Assembly: GCA_014529385.2 (NCBI GenBank) | Contig: CM043966.1 | Location: 101,471,587 to 101,535,586, forward strand | Length of the DNA: 64,000 nucleotides | Direction of reading: 5' to 3' | Origin: Adiantum capillus-veneris | Lineage: Eukaryota > Streptophyta > Polypodiopsida > Polypodiales > Pteridaceae | Part shown: positions 1 to 10,241 of the stretch, piece after piece | Layout: each line of letters opens with the position of its first letter | How positions within the stretch are numbered: position 1 is the first letter of the stretch | Program-made: the position numbers and the translations under genes | The notes under the pieces: generated by a model | The model's database searches: none | The model's input: the letters and a program-made list of their open reading frames with translations, nothing else | What the model was told of the DNA's origin: nothing

Positions 1-1092
1 GCGGCGATTGTTGTGGGGATGCGGCCACTAATGCCTTGACACCGCCTTGTGTTTGAAAAGGCTCCTTACCTTCCCCTTCTTTTCCCGCCCCCACACCAGC
101 AACAACATCTCCATGTATGCCATGTACATCTCCATGTACACCAGGTTTTGAATGGCTATCAGCCGTTCCTAGCTACACACCACTAGCTACTCCTCCAAGA
201 GTCACCCCAGTCAACACTCCTCGGTTTGGGACTCAGAATTTAGTGGAGACACCTGACGTCCATACCTCCGTCGAGACACCACTAGAAACCCCTTCCGAGA
301 CACCCACGTTTACACACCACAGGCGAGAGGGCTTGCCGTACTCGGTCGACATCAGCGGTGGCATCATCCTGGATGACAAAGGCAAGAAGGTGATCTCGTG
401 CACGCGCGATCTTTTCTCTCAGGTGTTTCAAGACTACATACTAAACACCTAGAGTGAAGTGCCAAATGAATTAAAAGATAGAGTCATCCACTAGCTACTC
501 CTCCAAGAGTCACCCCAGTCAACACTCCTCGGTTTGGGACTCAGAATTTAGTGGAGACACCTGACGTCCATACCTCCGTCGAGACACCACTAGAAACCCC
601 TTCCGAGACACCCACGTTCACACATCACAGGCGAGAGGGCTTGCCGTACTCGGTCGACATCAACGGTGGCATCATCCTGGATGACAAAGGCAAGAAGGTG
701 ATCTCGTGCACGCGCGATCTTTTCTCTCAGGTGTTTCAAGACTACATACTAAACACCTAGAGTGAAGTGCCAAATGAATTAAAAGATAGAGTCATCCACA
801 TGCTACATGACGAATTTCCCGTTCAAGTCGGGATGAGCGCTTCAATGAAGAGCTGATGAAGGTTGGAATGCACGAATACTGCAAGCACAAGCGTTTTGAA
901 GTACAAAAATCAATAAAGCATGGGTGGAATAGACCAGATTGGCTGGCTAAAGAAGATTGGAAGAATGCGAAGCGAGCAACATGCAAGAATCCTGACAAGT
1001 GGAAGCAAGAAAAGGAGACAGCCAAAGTGCGAGTAGAGGCAAGGAGCTCGCACCACTTTGGGAGCGGTGGGTGGGTATCATTTGAGGCCAAT
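1..1092 (+). pseudogene. CACTA second-gene (Transposase_24-like) exon, decayed
   Basis: The translation follows the second gene of the CACTA copies at 40,610-41,397 and 43,768-42,798: a Pro/Thr-rich linker with repeated ETP motifs, then the conserved block around YSVD.SGGII.DD.GKKVIS, then a basic segment with NRPDWLAKEDWKNAK and a C-terminal SHH.GSGGW.SFEA. These are features I associate with plant transposases of the Transposase_24 (Ptta/En/Spm) type, which probably bind DNA. The Trp codon after ILN is TAG here, whereas the other copies read NKWSEVP. A 308-bp duplication repeats that stop, and a frameshift near 810-835 separates the N-terminal and C-terminal halves. It cannot make a full protein. 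Confidence 0.8.
180..795 (+). repeat. 308-bp tandem duplication within the CACTA exon
   Basis: The segment starting CCACTAGCTACTCC at 180 recurs at 488, and the two units run 180-487 and 488-795 with very few differences. The junction GAGTCATCCA|CTAGC shares CCA with the end of the second unit (GAGTCATCCACATG), so microhomology probably guided the duplication. Both units carry the same premature TAG, so the nonsense mutation came before the duplication. Confidence 0.92.
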
Positions 1093-1189
1093 TTTGTAAG
1101 TGTTTTTGCATTGCTCTTTAGGTTTGGTAGTTATGTCTATTTGCACTTTTAAATTCTAACATAATGGATTCTTTGTATGTTTTGAATAG

Positions 1190-1455
1190 TGGTCGATGAT
1201 AGGACGTGACCCCCACACTGTACAAGCGTGAGTACGCAGGCAGAAAGGGCTTTAATGCCCTCATGGACAGTCTGAGTTCTCGTAGAGGCATGGTTATTAT
1301 TTCACTTTACTCTTTTACATTTGTTGTATTTTAATGATAAGCTAAGAAAATAGATTGTTTTGTAATTATATGTTTATACTTACACAAAGTCTTATTGTTT
1401 TTTTCTGCATAATCTGACAGATAGGCCACTTGGACGCAATGAAACGTCTAATTAG
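1190..1455 (+). pseudogene. CACTA second gene, terminal exons (decayed)
   Basis: Comparison with 41,491-41,592 and 41,694-41,738 places a middle exon at 1,190-1,292 (acceptor GAATAG, encoding WSMIGRDP then a frame change) and a final exon at 1,411-1,455 (NLTDRPLGRNETSN, stop). The middle exon has one extra C in GACCCCCAC, which shifts the frame before the conserved REYAG. The last intron's acceptor reads CTGCAT where the intact copies have TTGCAG, so the splice site is lost. The intervening introns are AT-rich and similar in length to those of the younger copies. Confidence 0.75.
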
Positions 1456-2149
1456 ACGACGTTAGTCTAGCCGTAGCCAGATAGCATTAGTTTTCTTCTG
1501 TCATAGTATGTATAGTGAGATACGTGTATACGTCTTTTTGTAACTATTGGAAAACCATGTATTTTCTCAATAATTACAATTGTATTGTAACTATTACATT
1601 TGCAAAGCTTAACAATCAAGTGATTTTGCCTATGATGTGTATAATTGTCATTGATTTACTTTTGTCAATTTACTTTCGTCCAATTACTTTTGTCAGTCTT
1701 GTATCTTTATTCTGCAAACAATACTATGCATGATGGAGTTAATGGTTATATTGCCTTGAGGGTGACTACATTGGGTCTATATCTTGCACTTTCTTTCAAA
1801 GGTGAATATGGGCTTATCTTGCACTTTCTTTCAAAGGTGAATATGGGCTTATCTTGGATTCATTTAGGTTTACTCTCTTCTACAAACATTCAATATGGTT
1901 GATGGGTGAATGCCCTACCACCCAATATTTTTTACTCTCGGGCGTCTCTATATAAGGTTTTGCAAGTCGCTATGAGTGTTGCTATAGAAGGACTACAAGC
2001 ATCCCTATATGCGTCGATATAGCGACGCGTATAGCGACATATATAGCAATGGTTATAACGACGGTCTTAGCGACGTCGGGGAGTATAAAAACCCAATGTA
2101 TTTCCATTGTTAAAAGCGACACAAGTGCACATAACCTCTTGTTGTAGTG
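1456..2149 (+). repeat. CACTA 3' untranslated and subterminal repeat region
   Basis: This AT-rich 3' region contains a 45-bp tandem duplication at about 1,775-1,860 (TTGCACTTTCTTTCAAAGG.. twice). From about 1,960 it has closely spaced GCGACG / CGTCGCTAT motifs in both orientations, ending in the terminal repeat at 2,149. In CACTA elements, subterminal repeats of this kind bind the element's DNA-binding protein. Here that role is inferred from position only. Confidence 0.7.
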
Positions 2150-2154
2150 AGCCA

Positions 2155-2609
2155 GGCTTTAAGAGAGGCTCCCCATAGAAATTTAATGAACAAAGATATG
2201 ATTTTGAGTACAGTATTATCCGACCAATCTAGCAAAGGCAAGATATATAAAACATAAGGAATCATGATTGATTGAAGAATCCTCACTCAAACATGAAAAC
2301 GCCATTCATCAGAGTATCATCTAGCAACTTTAGCATGAATTCTTGCTTCTACCCATGCAGTCAATTATTTAGCAGATACGTCCACACCAATAGGGTAGCC
2401 TAGATGTCTGCATACTGTGACTCTACCAACCCTTTTCCCTTTCCAAATAAAAAAATTGAAGTCCTCAACAGAGATATCAATGAGTTAGATTTACCCTAAT
2501 TCATTTCAAGACCAACAACCATGAATAAACACTCAAATAGTTCATACATTTACCAATGTTAGCATTTTCAGTCTGAAAAAAAGTTAAGGTGTCATCAACA
2601 ATGTTGGGA
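2155..2609 (-). pseudogene. LINE (non-LTR) reverse transcriptase relic
   Basis: The minus-strand translation gives pieces typical of the back half of plant LINE reverse transcriptases: a degenerate catalytic motif VDDTL at the start, then SWLLVLK, then LGYPIGVDVSAK, WVEARIHAKVARW and SIMIPYVLYILPLLDW, then FIKFLWGASL. Stops and frameshifts lie between the pieces, so this is a dead fragment. It is cut at 2,610 by the first small LTR and at its other end abuts the CACTA 3' terminus at 2,149. The normal ORF2 is over 1,000 residues; about 140 remain. The family assignment rests on motif order, not on an alignment. Confidence 0.72.
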
Positions 2610-2783
2610 TGCAGGTGCATGTGCCTTGCCCAATTGTCCAGGCTATGAGCTCCTGCCCACTGACACCTTATTCTTGTGTACATATACAAAGAATAAGGGG
2701 CAGCTCATACTAGATTCTTGCTCCTCCCCTTCGTGCACGCACCGCACCGTGCATGCATGCATCCATGCACACATGCACTCACA
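2610..2783 (+). repeat. LTR copy 1 (174 bp)
   Basis: First copy of the 174-bp LTR. Its first bases read TGCAGGTGCATG rather than TGTGAGTGCATG, so the outermost terminal repeat is eroded. The 3' end CATGCACTCACA is intact and is followed by AG and the primer-binding-like TGGTATCAAAGC at 2,786-2,797. Confidence 0.7.
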
Positions 2784-2846
2784 AGTGGTATCAAAGCTTT
2801 GATGGCAAACCGGGCACGGGATTGCTTCCTAATGACAGATTTTCCT

Positions 2847-3020
2847 TGTGAGTGCATGTGCCTTGCCCAATTGCCCAGGCTATGAGCTCCTGCCCACTGA
2901 CACCTTATTCTTGTGTACATATACAAAGAATAAGGGGCACCTCATACTAGATTCTTGCTCCTCCCCTTTGTGCATGCACCGCACCGTGCACGCATGCATC
3001 CATGCACACATGCACTCACA
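2847..3020 (+). repeat. LTR copy 2 (174 bp)
   Basis: Second LTR with intact 12-bp inverted termini. Together with 63 bp of internal sequence it forms a 237-bp unit in tandem with 2,610-2,846. The primer-binding-like TGGTATCAAAGC follows at 3,023-3,034. Confidence 0.75.
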
Positions 3021-3540
3021 AGTGGTATCAAAGCTTTGGTGGCAAACCGTGCATGGGATTGCTTCCCAGTAACAGATTTGGAAGCGACAGACCCTTGCTA
3101 GCTATGAGGAGCTCAGAGCTAAAATGTGAACTCGACGATGGTAGATCTAGCAAGGCGGAACGGCATTGGAGTGGATCTCGGGACTCGGCATCCCCATGAC
3201 GCGTGCAGCCCTCCCGAGTCGAAGAAGAAAAGAAAGCAAAGGGGGCAACTGAAGGCATATGCAGCCAATAGTCGCCAAAGGCTTCAAGTGCAAGGAAATC
3301 AAAAGGCATTTTGAAAGCAAAAGCTTTAGTGCATTATTGATCTGCATCTGAGAATTGCAGGCAAGCTTGTGAACGGGCAATGGAGCAAGCTTCTAGTCTC
3401 TCGAGCTTGGAAACCTAGGATCTGCAGGAACAAAAGCATCTCATGAGAAGGTTAGAAAGGCTTGAAGGCATTGAGATGAGGGGTAATCTTAAGCAAGCAA
3501 CAGGTGCAACATCAGTAAGTTTATGCTGAATTTTTAGGCT

Positions 3541-5134
3541 AAAAACGGATGTTGTTGGCATATCTCTCACACCCAAACTCGGATATATGTGATCCAGGAG
3601 TCTACCCTAAGGTTTTGGCACATTCTAGACGTGTTGGTCATATCAAAATTTTGAAATTATTAGTGCTAAATTTTTTGCAACAACTTGCTAACAATCTTGA
3701 CATATCAAAGTTTTGGAGTTTGATTCCTACATTGTAGAGAGTAATGCGGATTGCATCGTTTGCTATGTATGGCACATTGTGGTGCTATATTCTATTTGGA
3801 GAGAATTCACCTTGTTTTTGCATATGTAGGTAATGCTTAGGGATGTCACTTTCACATCCGGATGCGATTTTATGCACATTGTATGACTGTGTCGGGTATT
3901 CCAGAGAGGTTTTCTAGCACAATTTTGTGTAGCTTCATGCTATTTGTGATGCATGCATAGTGCACGTGCGCGCACGTGCACACACACACTCAAACATTGT
4001 CATTGTCATGCACTTTCTTCTCTCTTTTCAATCTCATGTTACAATGATGGTATATTTGCATTTCAAAGTGCTCTTTTGCAACAGTTCATCGTATCTTTTC
4101 AACTTCAATCACCATAGGTCTCTTATTTCAATAGTTAGAAATTGGTTCATGACTCCTTCTTAGACCACGAAAGTCGAGGCCTGGAGGGGAACACCAAGGT
4201 GCTAGGGTTTTCAAATTGAAAGACGCTCGTTTTTGCAAAGTGTTTTTTTAACCATCTAAAATTAGAAATTCTCATCTAGATTTCAAGCTTGCCTTAAAAT
4301 TAATTGAAAACATTTTGCAAGTTTTAGAGATAAATTCTCAAATTTTGACTAAAAAACAAAGGAGTTCTAGTTGTTGTAACCTTCTTTACTTTGAGTACGG
4401 CCTTTTTTTTGGAAGCCCAATAAATTGGTTCGATTAGGATTTTATTTTTGGCAAGCCTTGCTTGAGACCTCACATACCGCATGATCACATTGTCCCACGT
4501 GCGGCACAAGCAGTGCTAGCTTGACTCCGAGACCATCCAGCTTTGCCTCTTTGGGTAAGGTTGTAGCATGCAATGTACACGTCCTTGGGGTTGGCAGAGT
4601 AGCACCATGTATAGGTTCCTACCAAAAGGTTTTCACTTAGTATTGCCCTATGGGTGGAATCATGGAGAGCTTGGCATGCTTTGTACGGTTCATGGTGCGT
4701 GTTTATATGGGCACAATGTGCCATCTCTCATGGAACCCATATATGTATATGGTTATGGTTAGGCTTCCTTGTAAATATCCTTGTGAACTGGTATGGTTGA
4801 TTGTATATTCTCCTCATGACAATGGAAATTTTATCTTCTCTCCTTTGTTTCTTTGGAAAATTAAGAAAACAAATACCAGCTCTTAAATCATTAAAGATAG
4901 CCTACCTTTAATAAATGATCCAAAGGAAGTACCTTTTTATTAATTGGCTCGGGTCCAAGACAAAGTTGCACAAAACCTCTAGGCTTATGAAGTTGACCCA
5001 GGGCTACATCCTACCTGCTAATTTAGGACCTATTAAATTAGGATATACTTTGGTAAAAATAAAACTCACCATTTTGGCTTTACAAATTTCACCTCCTATG
5101 ACCATCTCTTGTATTCCAAGAATCTCTCAGAATT
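3541..5134. other. No recognisable gene; AT-rich DNA
   Basis: I find no reading frame above about 80 codons that resembles a known protein, and no RNA gene. The only distinct structure is a perfect 22-bp palindrome at 3,960-3,981, made of alternating purine and pyrimidine around CGCGCG and followed by a short CA run. The stretch at 4,560-4,760 has two overlapping open frames (64 and 78 codons) without recognisable motifs. Confidence 0.6.
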
Positions 5135-5420
5135 GCGTACCGTCTCCACTCAAAGGGCCTTTGTGAAGATATTTGTAATGTGCTTATCCATTGCCACGTA
5201 CTCAAGGTTGATGTCGCCTACCAAGACCCTCTATTTGATGAAGTGGTAGTACACCTCAATGTGCTTTGTCCTAGCATGAAACACTAGGTTTCATGCCAAC
5301 ATATGCTACTACAGCTGTCACAATAAATGAAAACCGGCCTCTGTACCTGTACTCCAAAGTCGTGAAGTAGCAATCCCAACCATAGTATCTCACATGCCGC
5401 CACTTCTAGGGATTTCACTA
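5135..5420 (-). pseudogene. Ty1/copia RNase H relic
   Basis: Read on the minus strand, frames give EILWLGLLLHDFGV followed by VFIYCDS, then KHIEVYYHFIK, then GDINLEYVAMDKHITNIFTK. This is the order of the copia RNase H C-terminus (the intact element at 35,113-40,604 has KHIDVHYHYVRYEV and MIADILTKGL at the same place). Frameshifts and stops break it, and no LTR is seen nearby. It is a short, old fragment of the end of a copia polyprotein. Confidence 0.7.
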
Positions 5421-5548
5421 ACGTGATCACGATCATGTGATCATGTTAATAATGCAAGTAATTACACATAAAAAATACCTGATCACGTTAATTGTTAACG
5501 TGATCTTGATGGTGACCTGCAAAAACCAATAGAGTCGGTAAGTCCGCT

Positions 5549-5625
5549 GGGCTTTTTCATTTTCCCGGCGGGCCCTCCGGGCTTTAGGGTTTTCCTGGCG
5601 TGCCCGTCGGGAAAATGAAAAAGCC
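5549..5625. repeat. GC-rich hairpin (24-bp arms)
   Basis: The arms 5,550-5,573 and 5,602-5,625 are inverted repeats matching at 23 of 24 positions (GGCTTTTTCATTTTCCCG plus GCGGGC or its ACGGGC variant), with a loop of about 28 bases. The loop itself holds another CCGGGCTTTAGGG-like piece. It could be a small foldback element, or a structured RNA if transcribed. An AT-rich TATATATAG follows at about 5,640. Confidence 0.75.
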
Positions 5626-5639
5626 TGACGGGCCTAAAC

Positions 5640-6789
5640 TATATATAGTAAACCTCTTCTTCTTTGACATTTTAACTAAGCAAATCCCTCGGGAGTGTAT
5701 CCGAGCGCCCGGTACAATTATCTCTTTGTGAATTGGCCTAAGGTTACAGAGTCATAGGTCCTTTTTGGACTGAGGATGATTCTTAATACAGTAACCACTT
5801 CTAAAAATATTTAAATTCTTAAAAAAATAAAAGTATATAGCCAAAAAATTGAAACTTTAAAGAGCCGTGCTCATTGCATAAAAGGGTCAAAGTTGGTTTA
5901 GAAGATGAGCATATTTAAAAAACGAGTTGATAGTCAAGGGTTGAATGCCCTGTAATAGTGTACTGGGTATATAAAGATCCTTGAAGTCTTTCATTTTTCA
6001 CCATCATAGATTTGAATTGATATACATTGTCACTGCAAAATATGAGAGCTGTAATCCTTAATTGGGTGAAATTAGTTTTTATATATTGAATTGGATGCAT
6101 AAGGGGGCTACACTCCTTGGTTGGGTACAAGTAGTCCTCAATTATGAAATTGTATTGAAGATTTCATTGCCTTTGTTTTATGCATTGGGTTATATAGGGA
6201 GTGCATTATGTATTGTGAAAGATTGTTAGTGCATGAGATGGCCAATCATCGACATTGTTGCTTTTACGTGTGTTTTGCAAATAACTATCATCGTTTCAAT
6301 GTAAATGTTGATGATTCTTTGTAGCATGTGAAAATAGTTGTGTCTTATTGTTTTCAAATCACAGAGGATGTATAACTAATCATTATATTTATAATTTCAT
6401 TGACAATTTCATATCATTTTTCTATGCATAATTCCACGTAGAGAGTGCATTGCAATGTGTATGTTTGCTCATAACATGTGTGGTTGATATATGGAATTGA
6501 CTAGAGTGCATTGCAAATCTCATATTCTGTAGATTTGATTGCTTTCATAGTGATTGGTTTTCTAATATATATTGAAAAGAAAAAAATTATATTTAAAATT
6601 TAACATCTAGTTCTTATGTCTTCAGTATTAAATTGAAAGCAATGGAGCAAAATGTCGCATAAGTGATACGAAGAAGGAAAAAAATAAAAAAGCCCCTAGC
6701 AAACATGGGTTTGGAATCTCAAATAAAAAACATTATCTCCCAGATTTGGCCTAACAGACAAACTTAGTATTCAAATTTTGTCAATTTAC
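5640..6789. other. No recognisable gene; AT-rich DNA
   Basis: This is about 1.15 kb of AT-rich sequence with no convincing coding frame, no conserved motif and no clear repeat structure beyond short A and T runs. Confidence 0.6.
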
Positions 6790-7282
6790 TAGGTTTGTCA
6801 AAAAAAACTTTTTGGAAAAAAGTTTTTTTTTAGCACTGGCGAGGAGGTCCCGGGGGGGAGGGGGGAGTTGGAGATGGCCTTCTGCCTTTATGTCACACAA
6901 CAACCAAGGTGTAGGGCGGCCAGTGCACAAAATCGCGAATGCAAGTGCAGCCTGCCTCGAACGACCTGGAGAGAGAGAGAGAGAGAGGCAATGCTCGAAA
7001 AAAACCTAGGTTTAGTGTAGTCCTACGTATAAATTTTGAAATTCACCTCTAAATTTTTATTTGAAGGTAAGAAAACCTTCAAATTTTGTCAATTTACCTC
7101 TATTGTTTCACATGTGTAGGTTTGCCAAGTTTTTGGAAAAAAGTTTTTTTTGAGCACTGGCGAGGAGGTCCCGGGGGGGGGTAGGGGGGTGCCAGCCTTC
7201 TGCCTTTATATCGCACAACAACTAAGGTGCACGGTGGATAGTGCACAAAATCGCTAATGCAAGTGCAACGTGCCTCGAACGA

Positions 7283-7332
<50 letters not shown>

Positions 7333-7660
7333 GAGAGCGAGGACTTGCAGTGCTCGAAAAAGACCTAGGTTTAGTGTAGTCCCATCTACAAATTTTGAAA
7401 TTTACCTCTAAATTATTTATTTGAAGGTAAGAAAACCTTCAAATTTTGTCAATTTACCTCTATTGTTTCAAATGTGTAGGTTTGCCAAGTATTTGGAAAA
7501 AAAAAATTTTGAGCACGGGCAAGGAGGTCCTGGGGGGGGGGGGGTTGGCCGTTGTTGGAGATGGCCTTCTACCTTTATGTCGCACAACAACCAAGGTACA
7601 CGGCGGATAGTGCACAAAATCTTTCTCTGTGTGGAGAGATTAATTATAGGGGAAGTGTTT
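6790..7660 (+). repeat. Three-unit tandem repeat with internal (GA)n
   Basis: Three units start near 6,792, 7,119 and 7,480. Each has GGTTTG.CAAGT-TTTGGAAAAAAG, then GAGCACTGGCGAGGAGGTCC, a G-run, GCCTTCTGCCTTTAT, GTGCACAAAATCGC.AATGCAAGTGCA and then a (GA)n tract followed by CCTAGGTTTAGTGTAGTCC. Spacings are about 327 and 361 bp. Much of the difference is the GA tract, which is about 10 repeats in unit 1, over 20 in unit 2 and absent in the truncated unit 3. Related single copies occur near 21,120-21,260 and 30,110-30,440. Confidence 0.8.
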
Positions 7661-7760
7661 TCGGGAGCTGTAAATCCCTACAGAGCAACAAAATCCAATT
7701 TGGGAGGCTTTTAGGAGTAAGTTGGTGGCGAGTGCGACAGGGGTAAAGAGGGGCCATACC

Positions 7761-7790
7761 GCCGCCGAAGGCGGCACTGTTTTACTAGTG
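7761..7790 (-). repeat. Terminal-repeat-like end (CACTAGTAAAAC family)
   Basis: Read on the minus strand this is CACTAGTAAAACAGTGCCG followed by CCTTCGGCGGC. The same terminus occurs on the plus strand at 11,310-11,339. It looks like the outer end of a DNA transposon lying to its left, but the other end of that element was not found. Confidence 0.45.
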
Positions 7791-8318
7791 TCCCTCTATT
7801 TGCCCCTATGTTTTAAGTGGCCTTATATTGGCCCCTTTACTCTAAACCAAGAGAGAATAAATTAATTTTGAGATCTATTCTTGCATAAGTTTTGTGAATC
7901 ACACTATATTTTGAAATTTGACATGCAGAGAGAACTCATCACCACAGCATAAGACGTGAAATGATATTATAAACCCAATTGTGTTCTTCTTGAAGAGACA
8001 TACACTGTGTTTATGGTTGTCATGAAGAGGGAAGATGCTATCTGCGTTAATTTGTTTTCGCCCTGCATGAGCAAATTGCAATACAAAACATATGAAAGAG
8101 AGAGAGAGAGAGAGGGTAAGTTTTAATGTCATAGGAACCCACTCACACATATGAGAGAAAGGTTATGGAGTTCCTCGTCTCATTCTAATAAACCGACTCA
8201 CACAGAAGAGATAAGTTTTTTTTGTTCTTGCCAAACTCACAATAGTGAGTGGCAGAAAATGTATTGAAGCCAAAAAAACAACAACAAATGAGAGAAGTTT
8301 TAACCAGTTTCCTATTCT

Positions 8319-8323
<5 letters not shown>

Positions 8324-8379
<56 letters not shown>

Positions 8380-8381
8380 AA
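8324..8381 (+). repeat. Compound microsatellite (CT)n(CA)n
   Basis: About 15 CT repeats run directly into about 12 CA repeats. It is the first clear example of a compound tract that recurs many times in the window, nearly always as (CT)n then (CA)n, or (GT)n then (GA)n on the other strand. Confidence 0.95.
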
Positions 8382-8394
8382 GGACACACTTATA

Positions 8395-8770
8395 TAAGAG
8401 AAGCAAGGACAAACCTCAAAGATCTATCCATCCAATGAGTTTTGAACTCAGGAAGAGGCTCACTAATTTTTGTGTGTAAATTGTGACGGAAGTGTGGTTG
8501 GCTAGTTGGCTTTAAAATACAAGGCTCGATTTTTCAGGTCTGACTTCCAGCCCTGCTCAGCCAAGAAGGGGTCGTCACATCATTACATGCTCCTGCAAGG
8601 AGGTGACTGACCTGGTTGGCTGCCTTTATTGTGCTAAGCACAAGAGAGAGAGAGTGTACGTATTATACCACACGAGAGAGAGAAAGAGAGAGGGGGAGAG
8701 AGAGTATACCTACTGGAGAGAGAGAGAGGGAGAGAGAGTGTCCGATGAGTTTTGAACTTAGTACTTGTTA
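8395..8770. repeat. SINE-like fragments with box-B-like motif
   Basis: Two short stretches carry ATGAGTTTTGAACTYAG (8,433-8,450 and 8,743-8,760), each beside GA-rich tracts. On the minus strand this reads GAGTTCAAAACTC, close to the tRNA box B consensus GGTTCRANYCC. Similar pieces lie at 33,160-33,190 and 50,255-50,280. No complete tRNA-like fold was drawn, so the SINE reading is tentative. Confidence 0.35.
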
Positions 8771-8933
8771 CAAAAGGGGGATTACTTCAGGCCCTTTACA
8801 GATGTTGCAGGGAACTGCACCCTCAACCTTTGTCTTCCAAAGAACTCCTAAAGACATGTGTAAAGGGATGGATATACCACATTGGAATGTATGGAGATTC
8901 TACTACCTATGGGCTTGCTAGAATCATAGAAAC

Positions 8934-9223
8934 TAGTATGTGACCGGCGCGTTGCTGCGGCCAAGGAAACAATGCCTCTATTCTCATAGGGATATCTTCT
9001 CTTCCAAGTGGAACACTATCAATACTCTGTTTCTACATGTATAGTCTATCATATTTATAAAAGTGATGCATGACACGACCTCTTAATAGATGCTGCAAAG
9101 CATTCTTTGATACAAGATTGGAAGCTTCTCATAGAATTTATTTTTCATGAGGTGCTAACCCTTGTTCAACAAACTTACGAGTGCTCTAATTCTATTGGGT
9201 GTGTGTGTGTGTGTGTGTATCAA

Positions 9224-9279
<56 letters not shown>

Positions 9280-10155
9280 CCTCCTTTTGGTCTACCTTGA
9301 TCTAGCAATGCTACCAAGCTTGATTATAGAGATTAGATGAGTTAGCATGGTGTAAAGAGATGAAAGCTAAGAGAAGTCAATGTAATAATAAAACCTTGTT
9401 TATATAAATGGAGTGGGTTCTAGAATTGGTTTCAATGATAGCAACGCAATTGGATTCAATGTCTCTGCTCCAGTCTCTTACTTGCTTCTATCCTTGTACG
9501 TATGTATGGATGTGTATATATCTATATGTACAAATAGTACACACACACACACACACATACACAAATATATCTATCTATCTGTATATATATATATGTGTGT
9601 GTGCTTGAAGTGAAGATTTGTCACATAGGTCTTGAGGCATCTTGATATGTTCCAATTATGTCTATATGTACACATAGAGCGCGTGCACGCGCACACACAC
9701 ACACACCAAGGCTTGGGAAACATTTTTTGTGGACTCGTCTTTAGAACCTTTTCACACGTATATAAGCTGACTAACTCTAAATTTGAGGGGGATAATCGCA
9801 CTACAAATCTCATACCATAACTAAAAATTCAATAATTTGAATTGGCTTGAGAACCTTCTTGCCCAAATTTGAGCCGGCCATTTTCCATCTTGAACAGGCT
9901 TTGGATAAAGCAAACTTATCTTTTTCCGAGCCCTGACACACACACATATGCTTGAAGGAAAGATTTGTCACATAGGTCTTGAGGCATCTTGTTATTGTTC
10001 CAATACAGTAACTATGACATTTAAAGTTTCTATGCTCCCCTCCGCCCCCCCAAAACCCTCTAGTTGAAGTGACGATCCCATATGGACATTTAAAAAGGAG
10101 AAGCGAACTTCTTATTCTCATTTTTTTGAAAAGAATAGTATAGATGGCAATGATT

Positions 10156-10241
<86 letters not shown>

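Larger units (their letters stand above)
1..2149 (+). mobile_element. CACTA (En/Spm-like) element, 3' part only
   Basis: The window opens inside a CACTA-type DNA transposon. Its sequence follows, in order, the second-gene exons, 3' untranslated region and 3' end of the better preserved copies at 40,605-41,858 and 43,768-41,859. It closes at 2,149 with a degenerate terminal inverted repeat: CCTCTTG, a 3-base insertion, then TAGTG, against CCTCTTGTAGTG in the intact copies. The 5' end lies outside the window, so its target duplication cannot be tested. It is clearly more diverged than the nested copies, with nonsense codons, a lost splice acceptor and frameshifts, so I read it as an old, immobile copy. 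Confidence 0.8.
2610..3540 (+). mobile_element. Small LTR-retroelement remnant with doubled LTR
   Basis: Two direct repeats of 174 bp (2,610-2,783 and 2,847-3,020) begin TG and end CA. In the second, the ends form a perfect 12-bp inverted repeat, TGTGAGTGCATG / CATGCACTCACA. Each is followed, after AG, by TGGTATCAAAGC, which closely resembles the initiator tRNA-Met primer binding site. After the second LTR about 500 bp of internal sequence contains a Glu/Arg-rich, coiled-coil-like frame (MEQASSLSSLET, stop, then MRRLERLEG). No polymerase domain and no distal 3' LTR are visible. It may be a TRIM-like or truncated element. Its left edge interrupts the LINE relic. Confidence 0.65.
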
